Below, in pieces: positions 38,301 to 50,024 of a stretch of DNA of 64,000 bases (position 1 is the first letter of the stretch; each line of letters starts with the position of its first letter). The notes beneath the pieces were generated by a model that worked only from the letters and a program-made list of their open reading frames with translations, was not told the DNA's origin and did no database searches. A program made the translations under genes and the position numbers. The stretch lies in assembly GCA_942159475.1 (NCBI GenBank), contig OW804094.1, positions 133,038,755 through 133,102,754 of the forward strand. The letters are read 5' to 3'. The DNA comes from Sthenelais limicola. Lineage: Eukaryota > Annelida > Polychaeta > Phyllodocida > Sigalionidae.

Positions 38301-41300
38301 TCCTAGACTCACCTTATGAGACATAGATTGTACACCATCGGTCATACTATTCAGTAAGGTACCATCCTTAACCTGAAAAGGCATCCATTCTTAATATGTG
38401 TATCAAATACATATATATCATATACATATAAGACGTAGTAATGTAAATGAAGGAGCAGATATGGAGAAGCGTCCCTGAGACCAATTGTATCAAGGTATGG
38501 CGTGTACAAATTATAAGCAAAGGAGGGAAGAGTGAAAGAAAAATGAAAAAGAAAAAATGCCAAACCTAAATGAATAATACTTACTTTTGATGAAAACGTA
38601 GACATTGTGGCGTTAATATTATCTAAAACTTTTCCTTCTTTGACCTAAAACGAAACGACAAGACAATATGTACATGCAGTGCAAACGAAATGACAACTAT
38701 ACGTATCCATATGGTAAACATTAAGTACTAATATAATGATACATTAACACCGCACTTGGAAAAAATGCACTATAACAAAATATAACGAGAATAAAATACC
38801 AATTGTAATAAACACTAGAATGTGGTCTATTAATGTCAAACTGTGAATAATATGTACTATAAAACGTGAATTTCTTACGATATAAACCTATATAATTATA
38901 AATGAACACATGAGAGAAATTATATACAGACAATTGAACAAATATTTAATGATAATAAAACTAAAGTATTTCGTGTTGTGCAAGGGTCGCAATGGGACGC
39001 TGACACGCGTTTGTTTTCCATGGAAATATATGTAGACTAGGGGAAAGGCCAACTTGAGGTGAACTAGTACTGGTAAAAATGAAAATAAAATGCCGCTGTC
39101 CTTCTATAAAATCTACTTACTTCCTACTCACAGGGAGGGAGATGAGCCAGCAAAAGCGATGGTGTAAATAAGCAGGGAAAACACCACCAGTCCACTGACA
39201 GGGAAGGCAACGCTTCCCCCATCCCAGTGGCAATGATTCCAGCGTAAGAAACCATTGATTTATCGTATCTGGGGACAATCGAATAAAGAAAAAAGTTGGG
39301 GCATGATAAGCACGGACTAGCTCAGCGGATCATCATGGGAGATATTTGTTCTCATCTCCTTATAGCTTTAGGCCTTGGTGGGGAGGATATACTTTACTAA
39401 TATATCACATTACGCCTCACACTCACTTCCTTTGAGTTAGAGGAAAAACTTATTCCTACATTCCTTAGAGTGAGCAACTCTATCGAGCTCGAGACACAGC
39501 CTCTTTAAGCAGTTGTTCTTGTCTTTTGTGGAGTTAAAGTGGCACCGCAGTAAGGAAGCAGGGTGTGGAAGTCTTTTGTTAACGTACCCTAGTAGTCACA
39601 CACGCTCTAGTCCACAGTTCCCCTTTTTTTACTGAAACTATGTGTCATCATTTGTTCTGTGAACAAATCTCTTTGCCATCTACTGCCAATGCCTGGTTGG
39701 ATAGGTTATTGTGGCGAGAGGGGGAGAGTATGTCCGCTTCCAAGCGACCTTCCCACCCTGCTCTGAATACAGAAATGCCAATGTGAGGGAGTTCGATTTC
39801 TTCACAGCCGCCACCCTGGCACCTTTGCCAGAGGGTAGGGATTCCTTGGTGGTGCAGGCGAGGAAGTAAGAAAGTACTACCTTACATGGAAGTCTTTCGT
39901 TGGGAGGAGGTTTCATTGAGAAGGGGATAAATAAGTGTTGGCGTCTGTGCTCACAAGTTCTCTTTGTCTCCCACCACTTCTCATTACGGCTAGATCAACT
40001 GGATGTATGCTCTAAGACGCCTTGTACCATGTCAGCCAACACAGAAAAAAACAAAGAGGAACATCAATGCGGCCTACAGTTTTCCACACACTGAATTGAA
40101 TTCGTTATTTGCTTTAGAACATGTGACAAAAAGGTTGTTCATATCTGAATATCATACCCAATTCAGCCAACGTGTGCCTATTGAAATTCTCAGTCTCAGC
40201 AATGCTTTTATATTCATAAGCAGCGATGGAGAAAATAGTAAACGAAGGTCAAGGAAGAGAACAAAGGGATATATACTAGTGTGAAATGACGAAACAATGT
40301 TTTTATTCTTATGCATAGAACCAAGTATTAATTTTAATCAATCTACACTAGACAGTAGCTATAATGCGGAAGGAAATGAAACACGTATTGTTTGCACTTG
40401 GGATAAAGGACAGCTGTGGTGATATATGATTATATTTGACTTTAATCCATTTTCACCTCAGATCCCTATGTTCTATTTCCCTCAGTATATAAATCTGTAC
40501 CACATACATGTATTTCCACTGACCAACCGCCTGATATTTTATCAGTTCCCAGGGAAACGCTAGATATTCCTGGTATTTTTTAATAACGATGTAGTATAAT
40601 CTATATCTGAATCATAATATATGCGACCATTGGTGATCTGCACAATATAACGAGAATGACTTATAGTCGGATTTTATCATCGACCACAAGTGCGATCATA
40701 CCAATACTTAATTGCTAGCGGAAAATGGGGGCAGCAAAAATGCTATTCTTCTACATACTAGTAGGTAGGAAATCGGAAGAGGAAAAACAATGTATTAGCA
40801 GTTCAGAATCTGTATTCCGAGTTGTCTCCACTCGGTTATATCAGATATATGGTTCTGACCTACCTTGGTCATTCACTAGACGACATTTGTACAAAAAAGG
40901 AGAAGAAGGATGGAAGCCCATAGCCACATTTTGTCAAGTATACTACGAACAGGAGGCGTAGGTATGCATACATTCACCAGGCGCCGATATTAATCCATAT
41001 GATCAAGGACATACCCTCCAAGCAACACACGATTTTTTTACTCATGCCTCTCTCAGTCAAGGAAGGACCAAGTTGTGGCCACCGTTCGATTAATCATACA
41101 GAATGGTACGAATGCCATTTACCACTGCACAACCTATCTGCATATTTGTCTGAGACAGAAGGCTCGAAATTAACAATTCTTCTGCCAGAGCAGTAGAGGA
41201 CGGGAGCTTATCTTGGGAAAATTGTCTGATGGACTGCGCCAAGGATTCCAGGGAAAGGATTAGGCGGCATCCATCAGGTACCTCTCCCACTGCTCATCAG

Positions 41301-44300
41301 ATTCTCCCTACACTCATTCTGTTGGTTAGGAAACCCAGATATCAGCTAGCGGCAGCCATTTATCAAGCGCGGCATGATCGTTGCGATTTGATGAGCTAAA
41401 CAAACACTGGTGATGAATGATAATGTTACCTATTTTCCCTTAGGAATAACTTTGTCACTTAATATTTCTGCCGGATGGAACAACTGCCTTTGAGCCCTGA
41501 CGTCAAGACGAGTAATTAAACAGAAATAATTGAAGGCATTCTTTTTTTTGGTACGATTAATTACCAGGAAGACTTCGCACCCGAAGACTGTCCCCATTAT
41601 TCCGTTATGCCCAAACGTCCCGAATTCCCAGGCAATGCTGGTATTGGATGAATTGGTTTGTATTTCATCAAGGACTTCTGTAATTCTATAGGCTTCAATT
41701 AAATTCCATTGGGGGGATTGAATGATAGTTTTAAGCAGATTAAAACTCCAAGGCCATTTACTTGGTAAAAACACTTAATTTAAGGTGACAAATTTGAGGT
41801 TTGGGTATTTTTGAGAATGTTTAATTAAATATTTTAAGAGAACAACCTAGTAGTTAAGCAAATTGTTTACACCCTTTAACTTCATTTATATGAGGGAAAT
41901 CTAAATACAGAACTATCATAAAGGATGTTTTACGATTTTGATATGTCCCAATTGTCGTGGAGGAGTGCCATAATTTTTAGAATGACTTCATAAATCTTTG
42001 GTCCACGTGAGACGTCTTTACGACGCGCCAAGGCATAACACAGGCCCAGCAACCTCCGCACCACAACCGCCATAAATTTCACGAGATGAAATGTGGAGAT
42101 TTAAATCAGGCTTCATGACACAATCTCGATTCCTGACATGAAAAATAGTCACTTAAATGGAAGTTGGGAATAGAGAACCACTTTCTTCCCCAAGAATTCA
42201 TCCCAATGCATGGGAATATTGAATAACAATGAACTGAGAAGAGAAATCATGGTCACTTTAATTCATTCCAACTGGGCATAACAACCACTGCCTAACTATC
42301 AAGGGAGGTGGTTTGACAAATGATAAGGACGAGTTGTGCCTTCAAAATATTGGACAAATAACAATAATCCGAGGGACGAGTTATCAGGATAGAAAGGGAA
42401 TGTGACAGAAACATCTGCTACTTCAATATTGAATTCCAAGATCAAAAGACATGGACTGTCATGTGGTTGGGTTGCAGAACGACTCAGACAATCTCAGAGC
42501 AGTCACAGCCACCGAAAACGGTACTTCTAACAGCCTCGTATCTCTATCAATTCAGCGAGAAGGCAAGGATCCCCTCAGACACACCCACGACCATCTTAAG
42601 TACAGCCCGACATCATGGAGGGAAACTGGGATCACACGTTTGGCGGGCAAGTCAAGAGTTCAAATGGATCGAGCCTCTGACTATTCCGTACACTTCAAAG
42701 ACCTCCACGCACCAGCAGAGAGCAACTCTCAAGAGCGCCTTCCAGACCTCTCGAGTAGATCTAAATTGGGGAGAAAAAACTCGGCTGCACTCAAGGTACT
42801 GAAGCACGACACGTCCCAGGCCGCAGGGGAGGAGAAGCCAGTCATTTTCAGACAGAATGGCAATGGAACTGGATAAATATCTGATATTATGGCCGCTATC
42901 GAGTCCCAGATATTGAGACCGCCTCAACACGGAGGTGGTATTTGTAGCAAATCTGGCACTATCAGTCCTGAAGCTCCAACCACAGGTAATAAAGGGTCAA
43001 TGAAAGGGCACTTCAAGTAGCATGCATGTATACATTAAGTTGATATTCTGTTGATAATTTCTTAATACTACGTGTAATCTCTCTCTATGGTATCAAACCG
43101 AATAAACTTTTTTTTAGAAACAACAACCAGGCACACCAAGCACTGGAAACAAAGGATTTTTGACAGCGGTCGTACAGGTTAGGTGTCATATATATGCTCC
43201 GTCTACCTATTATTATTTTTAACATTGTCTAAATGGACCAGTTCAGCTCACAGAGCTGGTGCTACATGGGGGCGTGGGAGAGGGTGGGAGAGAGGAGGAG
43301 ATGAAATTGCAGTCTCACCGGGATTCGAACCCACGACATATTTACATCTTTCGGTTCAACGCCAGCGATTTAGACCTCTCAAGTCAGCCAGCACTGAGTT
43401 GAGAGTACAACGTTTGCATACAACAACAAAGTAAAGACAGGTGATAGGGACATATCTCACAAAGCCCCAATCCAGATTTCAGGGATTTAAAGCCTTTATT
43501 TAGGCTACAGTAATACCATATTGCCAGAAAGTGATTTGATCGATCTCTTCCAGTGGAGATCAGTTTTTAAATACCAAGAATCGAATTTCAAACGTAAATT
43601 TCCCTGCGCCCAAATGAAGCATCGTGCCAGAAGAATTATTTCATCAAGGGTGTCATCATAATCTTCGGCAGACTATTAGCGCATCGATAACATTAATTCA
43701 GCGCATCGTAATGTAACGAATGCGACTAACAGGTCGCAAGTGATTACTTCTTGAGATTAAAATTTCAGCGCGCCAAATAAAGACATAAAACATAGATTAG
43801 CCTGGACGGGCTAAATAACGATAACAAATAATTGTAGAACCATATTTCTTCTTACAAAATCAATGATATGAATGCACGAAGTCTGCAAACAAATTTTAGT
43901 GACCCACCAGTTGGTAGAATATATCCTACAACATAGATTATAGCCTAGTTTCAGACCCGACGTCCCTCGACCATCAGAGGGAATATGAAAACAAATGTGT
44001 TTGGTAATATCTGGACGTGGTCCTTATGCTATACTTGGCTGTACATCAGAGTCTCTTTTAAAGCTGCATTTCCAACTACTTTTCGTTCAGAAAATGAAAT
44101 GTTCTCTTAAATTTATTTAAAAAAGAAAAGTGTTCTGTCAATTTAATCCCAACCCAAGGACACCACGATAGAAGCAGGATAGGGAATGCCCGATGTTAGG
44201 ATATTTACTGTCAAGGTAGGTATATCAAGAGCATTTTACCCCAATTGCTACTGTTAACCGTCAAAATACAAAACAATGATGGATTGGGGGTCCCCTCAAG

Positions 44301-47300
44301 GTGAGGAGGGAGGAATTCAGGAAAACAGAAATACATTTTTTTCTTCATTTTTAGTATTCAAACCTATTCTACAGCCGTAAGGACCACAGAAAGAATTGAA
44401 GAAAGTAGTTTTGATCGATTTAGCTGGGAATGAAGCAACTTCAAACAGCTAGAAGACGAGAAGCGTTGAATAGAAGGCCCCTGGAGGTCCATACCTCAGG
44501 TTCAGCCATCTTCTAAGCTGACACAGTAATATGAATAACATTAGAGGTCCTCCCCATATCCCTACAGCAGCGTACTTTATCGACCCCGAAAAGATTCCCA
44601 GTTCACCTCCTATCTACAATCGGGGAGTTGTATATTAGCTCTTTGGGTCCAGGCTGGGCTGGAACCAGGGCTGTCAAACAGACAGCACTCTGTCATACAG
44701 AAGCAGTGGAAGGGCCCCACCACATGCACCATCTCCTATAGCAGTACATACACCCTTTTGGTTCCAGAAACTAACCCTCTATCTTACTGGTTAGTGTACA
44801 ATAGCCAATAGGTATGCTCACCCTCTTCATGCGGGACAGGGCATTGCATATCTTTTCTCTTTTTGTTCCTTCGGTTCCCAAAATGTGAGTTTGTTTAAGG
44901 TCATGGAAAGGGGTTAAAATGCAATTATAGCAATGGGAGGTCAGACGATTACTTTTCTAATATCGTGGTCAAAAGCAGACAATAGAAAAGTTTGTCAGCA
45001 CCACCGACGATATTCAAATAGACTCGCCATCAAACAAGTCAATTACGTTTGGAAGCTATTCTATACTGACAAGTCAGGGCGACCGGGCATTGCGCTTACC
45101 ACATATCCCCTCAGGGGTATCTGAGGCTGTCAAATAATCACTCGAACACATAACGGCTACCTAAAATGGCATGGGGAATTGGAGGCATGCCCTGGTACGA
45201 GTACATGCGAATAGCATCCAAGAGAGACGTCCATAACCACTGACACGAACGAGGTGCTTCTGGCAGCGACCAAGAACGTTTGAGACAGATAAATGTAAAT
45301 CCATCGATCATTCAATTATACCAGTGTATACTGGGTCATGTTTGAGGTCATAAGTAGATCATCCCACAGTGCATCAACATCATATAGGTATATACAAAGC
45401 AATATCGCGATGGCGGAACCACCCACATCAAGATAAATTGAACTGGTTGGGATCCAAGTGAAGAGAAAAGAAGTGAAAAAGCTCTGTATGGCTTACACAC
45501 AAGTGCCATTTTTCAAAACGCCGCTCAAGGTTATTTCAAAGACGGCCAGAGCTCGTAAGTTATTCGACTTCTTCTTCACGAGACTATCATTCTTTATTTA
45601 GATAACGTCGACGATGCTCTGAAAAATCATCCTTCTAACGATTCAGCTCAAAGAACTGCCAGAATATTTATGCTTTCCAGACTAAGAAGTAGAAGTTTCT
45701 TGACAGGGTTATGAAGGCTGGAGAATAAGTCATCCTTAAAATGCGTCACACCGACGAAATAGAACTAATGTTTTTATTTTATTACTATATGAACAATATG
45801 AATAAAGGCCATGATCGATATCCAGGACTTGCCATCACTGATTGACGTGGTAAAAAAATATTATCTTGTTCTTTGTCTCAAGACCAAATATTGGGTAACT
45901 TGCTTTGGGAAAAGGTTTCCAATAAAGAGCGTCAATCGTTCAAGATTCTAATTTTAATAAATGCAGGCACAAATGCTTTTATAGCCAAAATCAAACGCTC
46001 AAATCCAGTTGATAGACACATTTTACCAATTAGATGTTAAAACCGAATATTCAAAATTTGATTTGATATCTTGTATCTCTATAAAGAAATAAGATGATTG
46101 ACAACTTCTACTGACAACTTCTATAGGTCTTCCAGTTACCACCGTAATTGGGAGAAAAGAAATGCAATTAATGAGTCCGTTGGACTCCAAGATACTTCTT
46201 CACAGTGCTAAAACAGATTGGTCACGGAAACAAAACAAAGTAATTTGACTGTCTCTTAGGACTATCATCAACATAATATATAGATATATATTAATTTCCA
46301 CAAATAATGGGCTATGAGCACAGATTCCAAAACTTCTGTGGCCAATAGGAAACTTAATAACGTACGTTGGTGCGACAAGCATTTGGCCTTGCATCGGGAA
46401 CGGGGGACAAATAATCATGCTTGTTGATTGTCTCCCAACTGGCTGTTTGCCTTTTCTTTCATTTCACTGCCAGTGGAAACTTTTTGAAACAGGAATTAAT
46501 CATTCTTTTAACAATGGTTTTACAACAATACGCCAGATCTAATGAAGAACTTCAATTTCATCACTTTCGTCACGCAAATGACAGCGAATCGCGGAGTAAA
46601 ATGTCTGTGTTTTTTGTATTGTATCGGGAGAAATTGGAGAAGGGAATGGTTACTTAAAAATGTAACATGCGTCTGTAGACCTCGCAGACATAACTGGGAG
46701 AAACGAGGGTGTATACAGATGCGTTTAATCGAGCAATAACTGACAAACGCCATTAACTTATTAATCGAATTTCCAAGGCAACCGACGCTCAAAACGAAAC
46801 CATTTGCATGGCATGGTGAACTTTTCCTGATGAGTGAAGAAGGGGACTGACGCATCGTGTAAAAAACTTCTCCATTTCTTGGAAACTGTTTCCACTTCTC
46901 CTAACTATTGATATAAAAGGTGGTGAGCTCTCTCTCACATATTATAAGGAAAGGCTCTTGGTGAAATCATAAGGACAACACCAAGTTCCATTTCCAACCC
47001 AATATCATGGCCCAGCTCACGCTTTCCAATCATGAATGGCAGCTTATCGGTGGAGAGAGTAACCCTACATATTAACATAATCCTCTATATTATCTAGATG
47101 TGTTATAACCCTGTGATGTCGATTTTCCTATTGGTTCCAATTGGTGGGATCCAACATTGAGAATTGGGGATTGGTGTATGGATGTTACCGAATAGCTGAT
47201 AATCGCGTGGGAAGTATTGGTGCTTTCCTGCTATTGGTAGTGAAAGCCCACTGCCCCACTTTATGTTTCTACAGAGGGACATGTTTACATGCACAGAAAC

Positions 47301-47515
47301 AGATATCAGGTCTCCCGTCAGCATTTTCTTGCATGAACCTACACGACTCTATGTATGAGAGGAACAGTTAGGAACTTCGCATTTCCATCCAAACCCAGAA
47401 CAAACCTCCTCTACCATACATAATGTACCAGAAGAAACTTGATTCTTACCTTTTCATTCACACTTTGGCTTATTTCCTTAGTTCTTTGAGCAGTGGTAGA
47501 GGCGATCTTCGTAGC
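29313..47515 (-). CDS. ARFGAP1: ARFGAP1 C-terminal part (5 exons found, 277 codons plus stop; 5' exons missing)
   Basis: ARFGAP1 stimulates GTP hydrolysis on Arf1 at Golgi membranes and senses curvature through ALPS helices. Exons (minus): 47515-47450, 38644-38585, 38372-38313, 30646-30495 and 29808-29313, phases 0,0,0,0,2. Residues read ATKIASTTAQRTKEI, then two related 20-aa exons (VKEGKVLDNINA... and VKDGTLLNSMTD...), then SLKGWKDLSSFWG, matching human ...VKEGKIFDDVSSG... and GSKGWRDVTTFFSG of the ALPS2 region. The last exon holds acidic Trp motifs (DEWGQGWGEDWG, DGWNNDWGSF, DSGWDNEVWAG, DDQWESLE), like the human DDGWDNQNW tail linked to coat and adaptor binding. The zinc-finger ArfGAP domain is not found in the window. 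Introns of 7.7 and 8.8 kb contrast with the short introns of neighbouring genes. The stop is at 29313-29315. Confidence 0.85.
32875..32892 (+). promoter_or_regulatory. Shared 18-bp word, copy 2 (RUNX-like core)
   Basis: CTCCCCGGAGACCACATA differs at one base from CTCCCCGGAAACCACATA at 25495-25512. Both contain ACCACA, the RUNX core. Both lie in non-repetitive, GC-balanced surroundings. A regulatory role is inferred. Confidence 0.3.
36647..36831 (+). repeat. Dispersed foldback repeat, copy B
   Basis: Same orientation as copy A. Nested stems: GTCTAGGCTCA (36647-36657) with TGAGCATAGAC (36821-36831, one mismatch); CTCTC (36662-36666) with GAGAG (36782-36786); and CGCCTTCT (36700-36707) with AGAAGGCG (36733-36740). 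The inner stem carries a compensatory A-T to T-A change relative to copy A. Confidence 0.75.
39132..39268 (-). pseudogene. Possible decayed membrane-protein exon with a one-base frameshift
   Basis: The segment has a strong acceptor (pyrimidine-rich, CCCCAG) and a GTGAGT donor. Frame 1 reads YDKSMVSYAGIIATGMG; one base out, from a G5 run (39216-39220), the other frame reads GSVAFPVSGLVVFSLL IYTIAFAGSS. Together they look like one amphipathic-to-hydrophobic stretch of a multi-pass transporter, vaguely like SLC17 or UNC93-type carriers. I cannot name the family. It could be chance, a real pseudo-exon or an assembly indel in the G run. Confidence 0.2.
43247..43395 (-). mobile_element. tRNA-derived SINE fragment, copy 1 (Leu/Ser-type head)
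   Basis: On minus, an A-box-like TGGCTGACTTGAGAGG (43390-43375) followed by TCTAAATCGCTGG is separated by about 45 bp from a perfect B box GGTTCGAATCC (43331-43321). This is the internal pol III promoter layout of a type II tRNA. It does not fold as a clean tRNA and continues into a purine/pyrimidine-rich tail, so SINE is preferred over a functional tRNA. Confidence 0.6.
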
Positions 47516-49817
47516 CTGCAAGAGAAGGAAAAAATCTAGTTAGTCAAAAAGCTAAGTGATACACTGTGATATTTCCCCGAAGACACAAAGGCACTCACTG
47601 ACATCCGCAGATAATAAATTAACGATGATAAACACAAGGATATCGGGGTGGGAACTAGTTTTGTAACACCAATTGGCCTATGGCAATACAGAGATTGGAT
47701 GAACACGTTTATCAATGTGAACGTGAAAGCTTTATTAATGAATTATAATGAAAACAAACAGGAAAAGAACTTTGATTAATAAGGCAAGCATTTATCACCA
47801 TTTTGGCGCACCATCAATCAGCCCATCCATATTGGCTTTACTAGGCTACCAGGTGCTTTGGTCACACACTGATCCCATCCATAGGCAGCTATCTAAATAT
47901 GAAATATCTCCTCATGTTATAAGCTTGGTAAAATGCCCAGAAATAATGCTGACACCCCATGTAAAGCATCCGCGGTTATACAAGAGCCCAGTAGAAACTA
48001 ATCCTAGGCTTACTCTTGGTATAGTTCTAGAATATCACGACAAATTCCCCTCCCTCATCCCGCTCAAAGTAGGGGAGTTCTAATGATGCAACTTCGAAAT
48101 GTGATAAATAATGTCCTCGTCATCATTATGATATCAACATAAATTGTATGAGAACAAAATTCTTCCACATAATAAATTGCATACAAAACAGTTCCGATGA
48201 GATAAGGATACAACATTCTTTATTGTATCTGCTCTAAGAATACACACCTGCCATTTTGTCAGGCCTTCCCGTCCGGGTCATTGAGGGTAGGAAAATAATT
48301 TCCGCTCCCTACTAAAATTTTGAACCCTAGAAAAACCCGGGTATCAATTCCTGCCATGTCAGTAGAAGCCATTCATCATAGCCTTTCAAGTATGCTCTGT
48401 ACACATAGGAACCAATCTACGAGTCTGACAGCTACGCTATGGCACAGTAACATATACTACACCCCGGCCATCATACTAAAGAAGATTGTATACAGTGCAC
48501 CTCTTCCTCCTCACCCAGTGCTTATGTAATCCCAAATCTATACCGTAGTCAACATTAATCAACTTAATAGCCGTTAATTTGGCTGGATTTGACAATATCC
48601 CCAATGCAAAGCATCGCTTACATTCACTACCCCATAATTGTCCACATATATGTCTGTACAGCAGCTGATGCAAGTCCCCTATTGTACAGAAAACAATAAA
48701 CCTGACCTAGGACATCCTTATCAAGGCAAGTTTATAATCATAGTGGTTTATGAGTTTCTTCCTGAGTAGGTACACTTCACTGTTTTCAGTATCACAGTGC
48801 TCATGCAGATTGTTATCTATATGTCCCAATTCGATAACAACAATATTGATATTAAGGAACCTTTTTTTTGGTAATTGATGTCGGTGGTAATTATGTGACT
48901 ACGCAATCATATGGGACACCCATTTTCTTCTTCAATATTAACGTACACAATGTTACCCAAGCCTTGTTATTTACGATACTAGGAGGTCAAAACTTTCAGG
49001 AATAGTTCTGTCTCAAAACAACAACATAGATGTCTTAACAATTATTTAACAATAATACTAACGAAAATAGGAAATTTTAACTAACCTAGGCAGAACCAGG
49101 GAATCTATGAGGGTAGATATATGTAGCTAGTCTACAACCCACAGTTACTAAGCCCCTACGGGGCGAAGAGACTTGACATAAGTATCTCAAAGCATCAATC
49201 GAGTCACCTGGCGAGAAATTCATATGCTAGAGAGCAAAAATCTTCTGGGGAGATATTCCAAGTTATTCCTGCAAGGGCTAACGGCAGCGATCAGAAAACT
49301 CCACATTGCAGGATTTTTTCTCTTTCTATCTCATCGCCCTATGCATAAATGTGATTATGGCGCCATGGTGCAGTGGGCACGATAAGCTCTCCGCCGCCTC
49401 GGACAGTGGTCAAGGAGTGCTCTAGTAAGAAGCTGTGTAGGTAAGTTGGGCAAGCTAACCAAATCCTGCAATCAGAAGGCCCGGTATATAAGCCTGGGCG
49501 ACCGTAAGGTATCATCTGGCCATTTGTCACACCTAAAGCGGAGACGGTACGCGCATATTTAGGGCCAGGAAGGGCGTCGCCCCGGTCTGCCCCCCTAACG
49601 CAATTACTAACCCAGGAGGAGGATATGCTGACGTACAAGGTCAAGTCCGGACTCCAGGGTTTGGCCGGAATAGTGAGGCTGTATTCCGGTCCACTGCAGC
49701 ATGCCTGCAACATTGACTTAAGTGTGGCACCATATATTCCTCCAGGGTCCGGAGTAGCAACCACCTGGCATGGTACAAATATACCATGTTGGCATATATA
49801 CTATTTTTATGTAGATA

Positions 49818-50024
49818 TTAGGGAGATTTAGCAACCACAACGCACCAACACAGCACTAACACACCCACTAACTATTTGTACATTACTACCGTTGGAGGGA
49901 TATCTCGAGAGGGCCTAGGCTAGGCCAGACCTCTCGAGATATCCCCACAACGGTAATAATGTACAAATAGTTAGTGGGTGCCTTAGTGTTGTGTTGGTGC
50001 GTTGTGATTGCTAAATCTCCCTAA
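49818..50024. mobile_element. 207-bp near-perfect palindromic MITE with TA flanks
   Basis: The left arm starts TTAGGGAGATTTAGCAA and the right arm ends TTGCTAAATCTCCCTAA. The arms of about 100 bp match at roughly 93-95% by eye and meet near 49920 around CCTAGGCTAGGCC. TA dinucleotides flank both ends (49816-49817 and 50025-50026), as in Tc1/mariner insertions. There is no coding capacity. Confidence 0.8.

Larger units (their letters stand above)
30647..38312. other. ARFGAP1 intron of 7.7 kb with patches resembling conserved non-coding DNA
   Basis: No exon was recognised. It contains copy B of the foldback repeat (36647-36831). Stretches around 32.77-33.23 kb and 33.48-34.5 kb are less AT-rich and of high complexity, holding homeodomain-type TAATTA/ATTAG words and a RUNX-type ACCACA. 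They could be enhancers; this is inference from texture alone. Confidence 0.4.
38645..47449. other. ARFGAP1 intron of 8.8 kb
   Basis: Contains a possible decayed exon (39132-39268), one tRNA-derived SINE (about 43247-43395), and otherwise no recognised gene. The longest open frame on plus (42451-42876, 141 codons) overlaps a second open frame and has no recognisable motif. Confidence 0.5.

Noticed and set aside
43321..43390. Functional tRNA gene
   Set aside because: The B box is perfect, but acceptor and anticodon stems do not form, so a SINE is more likely.
49339..49764. 141-codon minus ORF
   Set aside because: No recognisable domain, with an overlapping open frame on the other strand.
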